64,000 nucleotides of DNA from Omphiscola glabra (lineage: Eukaryota; Mollusca; Gastropoda; Lymnaeidae): NCBI GenBank assembly GCA_964017045.1, contig OZ024795.1:56025350-56089349 (forward strand), read 5' to 3'. Numbering within the stretch: position 1 is the stretch's first letter; every line of letters starts with the position of its first letter. Made by a program: the position numbers and the translations under genes. Below the pieces are notes generated by a model. The model saw only the letters and a list, made by a program, of their open reading frames with translations, did not search any database and was not told the origin of the DNA. This document shows positions 1 to 8,909 of this stretch, piece by piece.

Positions 1-482
1 GCATTTTGGGGGTTGTCATGGATAGAATTGTAGGTTGTAGGATGTCGATTATGTTCTTGGGAGCTAGTGGGATGCCTTTGGGGGGAGTATGAGTAGGGAG
101 ATTGAGTGGGATTGTGGGATTTTGGGGTACTAGTTCTATGTGGTGAAAATGGGTAAGGTGTTACTATAGACTCAGCGTTGAGACTGAGTGAAGAGAGGGG
201 TGAGAAGGAGTTTAAGCAGTTCAGTTGATAGCTGTGGAATGTAAAGCTGTCGTTGTTGATGCTGTTGCAGCGTGGACAAGACCATGCAAAAGAGGGTTGA
301 CTCGTTTCGCGGTAGTCCGTGGATCGTTCGTCGGCACATAGCAGGTGGAACCAGATTCCACATCTGATGTCGCACGCTACGCCTTTGCTGTTCCAATTTA
401 CTGGCTCTTGGCACAGTCCACAGGGGTGTGTGGAGGCTGTTTGTCTGGGACCGGGGTTCATGTGCACATCCCCACACAACAT
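1..482 (-). CDS. LINE ORF N-terminus with 2A-like motif and PHD-like zinc finger (partial, runs off the window)
   Basis: An open frame runs from the ATG at 482 to the window edge (about 160 codons). It begins MLCGDVHMNPGPRQ, which contains the D-V-x-x-N-P-G-P signature of 2A-like ribosome-skipping peptides, known at the N-terminus of some invertebrate CR1/L2-type LINE proteins. A cysteine/histidine-rich segment follows (CGLCQEPVNW, ACDIRCGIWFHLLC, WSCPRCN), matching the C-x2-C...C-x3-C...H-x3-C...W-x-C-x2-C spacing of PHD-like fingers found in LINE ORFs. A Ser/Pro/Thr/His-rich stretch without stops then leaves the window. The reverse transcriptase would lie beyond position 1. LINE origin is inferred from the motif combination; I cannot tell the clade, or whether the element is intact. 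Confidence 0.65.
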   Translation of the reverse strand, partial: MLCGDVHMNPGPRQTASTHPCGLCQEPVNWNSKGVACDIRCGIWFHLLCADERSTDYRETSQPSFAWSCPRCNSINNDSFTFHSYQLNCLNSFSPLSSLSLNAESIVTPYPFSPHRTSTPKSHNPTQSPYSYSPQRHPTSSQEHNRHPTTYNSIHDNPQN

Positions 483-760
483 GATGATTAGGAAGGTGAT
501 AGAGGGGTTGTGGGTTGGTCTTTTTAATAATATGTAAAGTTGGCGTTTATAAAGTTTTATCCATATCTCAATGGAACAGGGGTTTAGTATCCAATGCTTC
601 GGAAGTGTGGTTTTGTCTTTCACTGGTGCTGATGGTAACCAGGTTTGCGTTGGTGGAGGTAGGAGCCTATTTATTACCAGGTAGATCATGGGTAGGAGTA
701 GTAGGCCTAGGGGTACTCCATGGGTATAACGTGGGCGAGTCATGATAGGGTGGAATGTTG
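483..760 (-). mobile_element. Probable 5' leader of the LINE at 1-482
   Basis: This stretch directly upstream of the 2A-containing ORF has no supportable gene on either strand. In frame with the ORF, codons stay open for a short distance above the ATG (hydrophobic then I-I-M), so translation might start further upstream. The assignment to the LINE rests on position only. Confidence 0.3.
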
Positions 761-1192
761 AGGATATCAATATTTTATATTGCTTGTATAAATACTAAAT
801 ACTAACACTTGGCTGCATGCCCCAACACATGCAGCTGTGTGCACTTCTTGTTATTTACCGCTTAAATGACATGATTGTTTGAACAATTTCGGTATTCATA
901 AATTTTGCGTGTCAGCCATCTTGTTGCTAACCAGAAGATAATTTAAATACAGGCTATTACATAGTAAATTTATATTCGTTAAAAGGTTATCACTACAAAG
1001 GTAATCCAAGTATTCAAAGTAGGTACTTTGATAGAAAATTTAAATATTATCCGATTGCCATTATTAAATGTTACATAATTTTAAAGCTTTATACTTTATC
1101 ATAAAAACATAGATTTCATCTTTATATCTTTTATAGAACTGGAGTTATAATTTTTTCCGAATCTTGTATGCCCTTTGCCTTTATAATATACC
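761..1192. other. AT-rich intergenic sequence, no feature recognised
   Basis: I see no long ORF, no tandem repeat and no similarity to the other repeats in the window. Confidence 0.4.
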
Positions 1193-1400
1193 CGGTATAT
1201 AATATCGACCTAGGGCCTAGGTGGTTTTATATAGCGCAGTACCTCAGCCTTGGTCTAGGCTCACTGCGCTTCACATAAAACTTAGCAATTATAGAAAATT
1301 ATACATTTAAAAACAAAAATTGATAAAAAGCTAGACCTCACCCATCCAAGTACTACCTACGTATGAACCCACTTTTAAAATTTTTGCACCAATTGACCCA
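1193..1400 (-). mobile_element. LINE 3' tail (hairpin-tail family), copy 1
   Basis: Read on the - strand, this resembles the 3' end of the LINE fragment at 13080-13905. It has GTAGTACTTGGATGGGTGAG, a T-rich stretch, GTATAATTTTCT, then GTGAAGCGCAGTGAGCCTAG and an inverted partner ending near TACTGCGCTATATAAAACCA. The CAGTGAGCCTAG...CTGAGGTACTGCGCT arms can fold into a hairpin. The same tail recurs at 13770-13865 and 32160-32430, so the three define one LINE (or LINE-mobilised SINE) family in this genome. Confidence 0.55.
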
Positions 1401-2010
1401 CAATTGTTTTTTTTAAAGATTATTGTACCAAATTGTCAGGAGATATTTTCAATGCAATATAAAAAAATAATTAACATACCAGTATTACATTTTTTTTGTT
1501 TCATGGTTTGTAAATAAAAAAAAAATTGCAATAATTCAATAATTTTTAAAATCTATACTAATATTAACAATTACCTTTTTGTGATAGAGATTTTGAATTT
1601 AATCTGAAAAGAAAAAAAGGGAAAAATAATTTTTAAAAATGTATTTTAAAAAAAAAGTTACAGGTACATATATTTAAAGTAATGACACCCAACAAATTTT
1701 AAATCAATGCTCTTGATAATGAATTCTATATATTGATAGTTACCTTTTTTAAAAAGAATATAGAAATGAATAAATGTCCTGAAAAGAAAAATGAATATTT
1801 ATTTTAAAAGTATTATAGTCAAAATCAAGCAACAAATTAATAGTTCAAATTTAAGTATTTACACAAAATAATTTTCTAAATAACAATTTACAAGTACAAC
1901 AACTAATACTAGCATTATAAGTTAAGATAAGAGCATGAAAAATAACAATTGGAAAAGTATTAAAAAAGTAAGCAAGAAAAAATAAAAATCAATGGTTCCT
2001 ACATTGCATA
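1401..2010. other. AT-rich intergenic sequence, nothing recognised
   Basis: Low-complexity A/T-rich DNA with poly-A and poly-T tracts. There are no plausible exons, and the only ORFs are short and unconvincing. Confidence 0.4.
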
Positions 2011-2099
2011 TTTTCACAAATAACTAAATAAATAAATGCAAACAGCAATCAATACAAGCATCCAAAGTAATTTAATAAAGTTTAATCCTGTATTGTTGT

Positions 2100-2516
2100 G
2101 AGTAAAGGTTGCACTTTTTCCAAAAATGCATGTCTTTAATCCAGAGATCGCCATTGGCTTTCTGTGGGTGAGCGCATTGGCCACAAAATTTTGTCCCAGG
2201 CGTACAGTTGTATAGAAGGTTCTGCACCGGGACATTTTAAAGAACTGATTTCTAAACACGTTTCCTTAAAGAACCTTCAATACAGTCCTCACTAAGAGTT
2301 CCCAGTGTGCATGGACACAGAAAAAATCCATACGGAGTGTGCTCTTTTGAAGCGATAGCGCCAGCATTATGGAACAATTTGCCTCATTCTTTGAGGGAAA
2401 TTGAAAATGATAAAAAATCATTTAAGAAACATTTAAAGACTTTTTTCTTTAAATAGATTTAAGAACATCAGATTGCTGTGAGCATGCTAAAGTATTCAAT
2501 CAATCAATCAATCAAA
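2100..2516 (+). mobile_element. Truncated LINE 3' end (reverse-transcriptase C-terminus plus ATCA-type tail)
   Basis: Conceptual + strand translation in shifted frames gives pieces such as LYRRFCTG, SLRVPSVHGH, PYGVCSFEAIAPALWNNLPH and SLREIEND. These match the C-terminal end of LINE reverse transcriptases, where a cysteine-rich block is followed by an F.A...WN.LP..LR motif. The same sequence family occurs on the - strand at 50205-50700 ([27 protein letters not shown]). The element ends in an (ATCA)n run near 2500-2516, a typical LINE tail. Stops and frameshifts show it is dead. Confidence 0.7.
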
Positions 2517-2641
2517 AACTAGGTATTTAAAAAAAAATTATGAAATAAAATACCAGTATAAAATATAATATGTGAACACCATCAAATATATCAAGTGTAG
2601 TAATTGCGAAGGAAGGGTGGGGTAGCACTTTTCTTTGGTTA

Positions 2642-2914
2642 CCGGAAATTTGATCGAAAGAAATTTCGTCAACAGAAAATGGATAGACGGAAATTTGATC
2701 TAACGGAAATTCTGTCCAATATATTTTTCAGTTCACACGTTAAAATTTTCGTCAAATTTCTTTTTGAACGTACTATACTATACAGTAAAACAAAATAATG
2801 CGCTCAAAAAGAAATTTGACGCAAAATTTTAACGTGTGAACTGAAAAAAAGATTCGACCAAATTTCCGTTGTATCGAATTTCCGTCGACGAAATTATTTT
2901 GATCAAATGTCCGG
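2642..2914. mobile_element. Foldback MITE with about 130-bp inverted arms
   Basis: The left arm starts CCGGAAATTTGATCGAAAG and the right arm, read on the - strand, starts CCGGACATTTGATCAAAA. Both continue through GGAAATT and CAGTTCACACGTTAAAATTT to CTTTTTGAnCG, so they pair over nearly the whole length with about 20 bp of loop. This architecture is typical of non-autonomous foldback elements. No coding capacity is seen and I did not find a clear target-site duplication. Confidence 0.75.
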
Positions 2915-3034
2915 ATACGCTTTTCTTTCACTATTTATTGAGTGGCAGCATTTTCAGCCAACAGTAGATGTTTTGTAGGGAGTTGGTGCCAAAAATCTTC
3001 ACCTGGGCGGCACTAACCTTAGCTACGCCACTGA

Positions 3035-4450
3035 GCATATATATATATATTTCATTGCTTCCACCAATTTTAATGCGTTGAACATAGGCATAACATTTAG
3101 AACTCTTTATAAAGGTTATAAAAATACAATTTAGTTATTTTAAAAAAAAAAAAAAATTATATTTTTGCCTTATTTTAACACAATTTTAACGGGGTGGGGT
3201 GGGGTGACTAAGAAGATGCCCCTTACAGACCTGTTGACTCTTACAATTTTGGCGTACAATGTACTATTCTGAGGTGCATACATTATATAAAATATATATA
3301 CTAAAATTAAAATATATATTAATACTGTATGTTTATTTTTTACTATTAAGATAATGTATTTTACGATTTTTTTATGATATTGTACGATTTTAAGTTTAAG
3401 AGTTTGAGGGTAAACAGGTCTGCCCTTAGTAGTGTATATAATGATAATGCTACATTGAATTTTAATATTTTAAATCTCAATAAACTTTGTTGTGTTTTCT
3501 TATTTATTATTTCATCCAACTAACGTATAAAAAAGCAGCAGGTAAAAATGGTGTGAAATAAAACATTAGCTAGTTTTATTTTTGTCATATTTTCAAATTC
3601 AGTCTAGATTAAGTTACTGCTTCAAACTTCAATGAATAATTGTAACAGATGTTCAAGAAGATTTGTGAAAGATTGTGACTGGGCTTAAAAATTGTCAATA
3701 GCTATGAGACATACTTTTTGGGTGGCCCCTACGCAACTGCATTGATCACTATCACAGTTATAGGCAGGTGCATGTATGCCACTCAGAGTACTCAGACTCA
3801 ATGCTTGTTAATTTTTGATTGGTCTGTCAATGGCATGAAAAGAAAGCCGATCTCTCGACCTTAAACACTAATGAAATATGATGTAACTATGATTGAAGAG
3901 GTTGCGACAAGGGTTTTCAAAAAGGAGGCGTGCCTTACATCGACCTCTTCAAGGTGTTATCTAATACTAATATTTTGAGATCGTGTTTTCGACTTTCATA
4001 GCAGGCCTCAAAAGTATTCACCGGTTATGTCATTCCGTCCAAATCAACCACAACCACTTATAATCTACAATCAGTTACCACCTCCACCTACCACCAGTTG
4101 AGTAGAAGGGGGCAGTCCGCCCAGAGCGGTACTTGTTTCATTGTATGAGGTGGTGGCTGTATTTTACGTGAACTGCAGCTTCAAAATGGCAGAAAAATTC
4201 TTGGCCCACCCCGGGCAGCACTAGCCCTGGCTAAGCTACTGCCTACCCCCACTACTATCATCAACATTTACTACCCTTCACCCCGTACATTATGTACCAC
4301 CTGTGACCACCACACCACCACCAGCTTGTGTTTAGCCAGGAAAGTTAAGTCAATTCCCCCCACTCGCCCGTAGCAAAAATATGTACAATAAAACAAAGAA
4401 TATTTTATTTTTAAAAATACCTAATTGTGTTTTTTAAACAATTTAGAAAA
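3035..4450. other. Intergenic stretch, no gene recognised
   Basis: Mostly AT-rich unique sequence. The parts at about 2930-3034 and 4130-4250 are richer in GC and end in phrases such as GGCTAAGCTACTGCC and TTAGCTACGCCACTGAG. These resemble termini of old hAT-like non-autonomous elements, but the match is too short to name one. No coding exon is supported. Confidence 0.35.
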
Positions 4451-4454
4451 CAAT

Positions 4455-4745
4455 ATTAGCTGTGTCATTAACCGATTACAATTAGTGGAATCTATGAAAT
4501 ATCGCTAGGCTCGACATATTTGATGATCCGTATAGTTAAGGCTAATCTTCTTCAAAGCTTGTATTATAGTAAAATTATACGATTATAAATATCGAAATGT
4601 TTCCAAATTTTACCAATTATGCTGAAGTATTTATCTGTATTTTTTGTTTAATTATTTTTTGTAACAAGTTTAAAGACTTAATAACACTGTATTAAGCTAC
4701 ATTTGCTACAGTTTTAAGGTCTATAATTTTAATAGTTTCTCACTA
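4455..4745. repeat. Segmental direct repeat, copy A
   Basis: About 280 bp containing CGATTACAATTAGTGGAATC and AAGTTTAAAGACTT. It recurs in the same order at 5233-5510, with indels and roughly 10-20% divergence by eye. The two copies flank the SPIN element. Confidence 0.7.
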
Positions 4746-4891
4746 AGTCAAACGTGAGGAATCTTTTCATGTTGTCAAATTATATTTTATAATAAAAGTA
4801 TTAAATGCATGACTTTTAAACTAGGGAATGGTGTTAATTACAAATTGAATGCTGGCATCATGCTATCAATAATATAGGCCTAGTTACTGGC

Positions 4892-5107
4892 CACTAGAGC
4901 AGTGGTTCTCAACCTTTCTAGTGCCGCGACCCTTAAATACAGTTCCTCGTGTTGCAGATTCCCCCAGCCACAAAATTATTTTCGTTGCTGCTTCATAACT
5001 GACCTGTGTTTTCCGATGGCCTTAGTCGCCTTAGAGGACACCTGGGAATGGGTCGTTCGACCCCCAAAGGGGTCGCGACCCATAGGTTGAGAACAGCTGC
5101 ACTAGAG
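4892..5107. mobile_element. SPIN-like hAT MITE (200 bp, element 4900-5099) with 8-bp target-site duplication
   Basis: The element begins CAGTGGTTCTCAACCTTTC and ends AGGTTGAGAACAGCTG, giving about 16-bp terminal inverted repeats with two mismatches. It is flanked on both sides by CACTAGAG (4892-4899 and 5100-5107), a perfect 8-bp duplication as expected for hAT transposition. Internally it carries GTCGTTCGACCCCCAAAGGG and ACAGTTCCTCGTGTTG, which I recognise from the SPIN (SPace INvader) family of non-autonomous hAT elements. SPIN is known for horizontal transfer among vertebrates, the bug Rhodnius and the snail Lymnaea. The identification is from memory of the consensus; the TIR and TSD are seen directly. 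Confidence 0.85.
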
Positions 5108-5232
5108 TAATAGTAGGTCGTGGCACTGCCCCCCCACCCCCACCCCCGTCCGAAGCACAACGAGTACAAAAATAGAACAAAAATATATTTAAAAAAAATA
5201 AAAAATGACAGTTGCATAGTAACTGGTAACTT

Positions 5233-5510
5233 TATTCGATTACAATTAGTGGAATCTATGAAATATCGCTAGCCTCGATATATTTGATGATCCGTATATT
5301 TAAATTTAAGGCTAATCAATTTATAGTATTCGGTTACAAAAATCGCACTGACCGTTTCGGTCTTAATTCCGTTTGTTCGCATATATTGCTATTTAAAAAA
5401 ACAATTTTTTTTGCAACTTCACAAGTTTAAAGACTTTTATGACACTGTATTAAAATACATTTACATACCGGTACCTATAAAGGTCTACAATTTTAAAAAT
5501 AGTTCAAGTA
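5233..5510. repeat. Segmental direct repeat, copy B
   Basis: Second copy of the 4455-4745 segment. It shares CGATTACAATTAGTGGAATC, GATGATCCGTATA, AAGGCTAATC, AAGTTTAAAGACTT and ACACTGTATTAA in the same order. The copies lie about 770 bp apart. Confidence 0.7.
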
Positions 5511-6246
5511 TTAGACTTATGCAATGTGTTTGCACATTATAGTTCATTGTAAAAGCCTGACTACAAAATTATGCATCATGCTTTTTTTAAGAATGCAAGA
5601 AATAGTGCACGTTTTATAAATTTAAAATTATTATTAAATCAAAAAGGTTTTCGTTTTCTTTAAATATGCTACCTTTGCTACAAATTTTCCTGAATAACAG
5701 ATTTGTTTTTTTTAATACTTGGCCTATATTTATTCCTATTAACTTCCCAACTGTTTTTCTCTATTTAACGTCAGAATAACAAACAAAGTGCACTATACAT
5801 TGGCAGTGCACAGTGCACTCATTTTTTTATATTATTAATTTTATTTTAGATGAGAATCCAGTAGAACGCTAAGAATTTTTTTCATTTTTTTTGTGAACTA
5901 GCATTTCGATTATCATGTCAATTCCATTTTTGGTAAGTGTTTAAACAAAATTCTTATTTCTAATTCGTCAATTTAAAATAGATTCTGTGGATTTAGATAA
6001 AAATATTTAAAAGTATAATGAAGAGAAAATTTAAGAAAGTTATAGAAGTTTGAAATTTAAAATAAAAATTTCAATCTACTGAATATTGGAAAATTTATAC
6101 TTAATTTGCATACGAATTTCTCTTAGATAAAATCACACGATTTTGGTCTCGACAGATAGTAGATACACAGCCTAGTGGTGGAGCTACTATTAAGCCTGCC
6201 ATGAGCGGCCAAATAATTTTGTTTTTCTTTACATTTTTTGAAGTTA
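5511..6246. other. AT-rich intergenic sequence, nothing recognised
   Basis: There is no convincing ORF, tandem repeat or transposon end in this stretch. It leads directly into the 26-bp minisatellite. Confidence 0.35.
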
Positions 6247-6249
6247 TGA

Positions 6250-6534
6250 TTTTAATCCAGACCTTTAAAATTCATTTTTAATCCAGACCTTTAAAATTCA
6301 TTTTTAATCCAGACCTTTAAAATTCATTTCTAATCCAGACCTTTAAAATTCATTTTTAATCCAGACCTTTAAAATTCATTTTTAATCCAGACCTTTAAAA
6401 TTCATTTTTAATCCAGACCTTTAAAATTCATTTTTAATCCAGACCTTTAAAATTCATTTTTAATCCAGACCTTTAAAATTCATTTTTAATCCAGACCTTT
6501 ATAAAATTCATTTTTAATCCAGACCTTTAAAATG
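6250..6534. repeat. Minisatellite, 26-bp unit, about 11 copies
   Basis: Near-perfect head-to-tail copies containing AATCCAGACCTTTAAAATTC. One unit carries a 2-bp insertion. Confidence 0.97.
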
Positions 6535-6904
6535 CATTACTGTGTTTATGAAACTACCAAAAAAAGAGCCATAAGCATACAGTATCAATCAGGAACCCGC
6601 TTCGCCAAAAGTTGAGAAAAAGAGATGAGTGTCACTTGGAATGAAATAGGAGATCTTGTCTTTGCTATAACTATAAATACCAATTAACAGTGCAAAATTG
6701 CATTATCGCTAAAAACTGATGCTTACGATCTTATATAGGCCTATACTATACCGGTGCCGGTATTGTCAATATGACCTTCTTATGTGTAACACTTGGAAAT
6801 GCTATTTGTAAAACAGATGGCAGGTTTTAAACCAGATTGCTAAAACCAATAACCAGTATAAATAAACAAAAAATTAAATATTTTTTAAATTATATTAACA
6901 TCAC

Positions 6905-7886
6905 AAGCCAAGTGCACCAATGAGAACTAAGTCAAAAATTAGGTCATCAACTCGCCTTACTATCGTCAAGTGCATCAATGAGAACTAAGTCAAAATTAGG
7001 TCATCAACTCGCCTTACTATCGTCAAGTGCATCAATGAGAACTAAGTCAAAATTAGGTCATCAACTCGCCTTACTATTGTCAAGTGCACCAATGAGAACT
7101 AAGTCAAAATTAGGTCATCAACTCGCCTTACTATCGTCAAGTGCACCAATGAGAGTTAAGTCAAAATTAGGTCAACAAATCGCCTTACTATCGTCAAGTG
7201 CACCAATGAGAACTAAGTAAAAATTAGGTCATCAACTCGCCTTACTATCGTCAAGTGCACCAATGAGAACTAAGTAAAAATTAGGTCATCAACTCACCTT
7301 ACTATCGTCAAGTGCACCAATGAGAACTAAGTCAAAATTAGGTCAACAACTCGCCTTACTATCGTCAAGTGCACCAATGAGAACTAAGTCAAAATTAGGT
7401 CAACAACTCGCCTTACTATCGTCAAGTGCACCAATGAGAACTAAGTCAAAATTAGGTCATCAACTCGCCTTACAATCGTCAAGTGCACCAATGAGAACTA
7501 AGTCAAAATTAGGTCATCAACTCGCCTTACTATCGTCAAGTGCACCAATGAGAACTAAGTCAAAATTAGGTCATCAACTCGCCTTACTATCGTCAAGTGC
7601 ACCAATGAGAACTAAGTAAAAATTAGGTCATCAACTCGCCTTACTATCGTCAAGTGCACCAATGAGAACTAAGTCAAAATTAGGTCATCAACTCGCCTTA
7701 CTATCGTCAAGTGCACCAATGAGAACTAAATCAAAATTAGGTCATCAACTCACCTTACTATCGTCAAGTGCACCAATGAGAACTAAGTAAAAATTAGGTC
7801 ATCAACTCGCCTTACTATCGTCAAGTGCACCAATGAGAACTAAATCAAAATTAGGTCATTAACTCACCTTACTATCGTCAATTGCA
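6905..7886. repeat. Minisatellite, 57-bp unit, about 17 copies
   Basis: The unit contains AGTGCACCAATGAGAACTAA and CTCGCCTTACTATCGTCA. Because 57 is divisible by 3, long repetitive ORFs result. AAG-TCA to AAG-TAA changes in several units introduce stops, so coding is unlikely. Confidence 0.97.
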
Positions 7887-8720
7887 TGCAAGACATTTAT
7901 TCCGCTTGGGGGCGAAAGCGAGTGATCTGATTGATAGATTTTGTTGAAAACTATTCGGAGCCATTAACATCTTCCGCCATTTAGCTTAAAAAAAATGTTA
8001 ATAAAATTGGTTTCACAATGTCACAAATGACCAGGTCTGTAGATGGGATTGACTGACGTAGGTAACTGACATAATTACAATAGATAAAGGGGGAGATGGG
8101 ACTGAAAGTTAATGAAGGTTTATGTTAAGAATGGAAAACACGTAGCCTAGGAAACCAAGGGTGCATCAAGTGGGGTACATCACGGGGACACTATGAGGCA
8201 TCAGAACGACGCAATGAAAGTGATGCAGTCATTCAATAAAATGTTGCCTGGAGTTCATCCCACAGCAAACTCTTGACCAGCAAACAAACAAACAAAAACA
8301 ACACCAGCACTCCTTGCGGGTGGGAATCGTATAACTTTGGATGGTCACTCATCTAATGGAAGGAAATTCTGATTGCAAAGCTTGGCTGCCTTGCGGCTAC
8401 CAACTCATTAGGCTACGGTTGTACTAATTTATACCCACTGCTACCTCACAATGGTTTGTGACAAATCAAGACAGAAGAACTCCTCGTACCGGGTGACACG
8501 TGTTCTCTATGATATTCAATCAATAATACAGTTTTAAAGATGCTCTCAAATGAACACCAACTACTCTCCCTCTGATGATTAGCTCCGACTAATATGTTCT
8601 GGTGTAAACTAAATGAATTGGTAAATAGCCATAAAACTCTACTTTTGTAATCATGAAATATTCCTCAACTTTTCACGCATATTAATGACAAAGTTAAAAA
8701 TTTTCTTGTTTTCTTCTTTC
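7887..8720. other. Region upstream of the SDR coding exons
   Basis: Mixed sequence with a (CAAA)n stretch near 8280-8300. No exon is recognised, although a 5' noncoding SDR exon could lie here or further upstream. No promoter element can be supported. Confidence 0.3.
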
Positions 8721-8730
8721 AAGTCCAAAG

Positions 8731-8909
8731 ATGCCTGACCTCAAAGATAAGGTCGTCATCATCACGGGATCGAGCTCAGGGATAGGGGAAGCTACCGCCA
8801 TCTTGTTTGCTCAGAGGGGGTCAAAGGTGACTCTGTGCGGACAAGACAAAGCGAGACTTCAAGCATCGTTAGAGAAATGTTTACACGCAGGGGGAGGTAA
8901 CTATGACAG
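8731..8909 (+). CDS. SDR coding exon 1
   Basis: Starts MPDLKDKVVIITGSSSGIGE; 59 codons plus 2 nt. Donor CTATGACAG|GTACAT. An alternative donor, GGGGGAG|GTAACT, lies 16 bp earlier, but only the later one keeps phase with exon 2. Confidence 0.9.
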
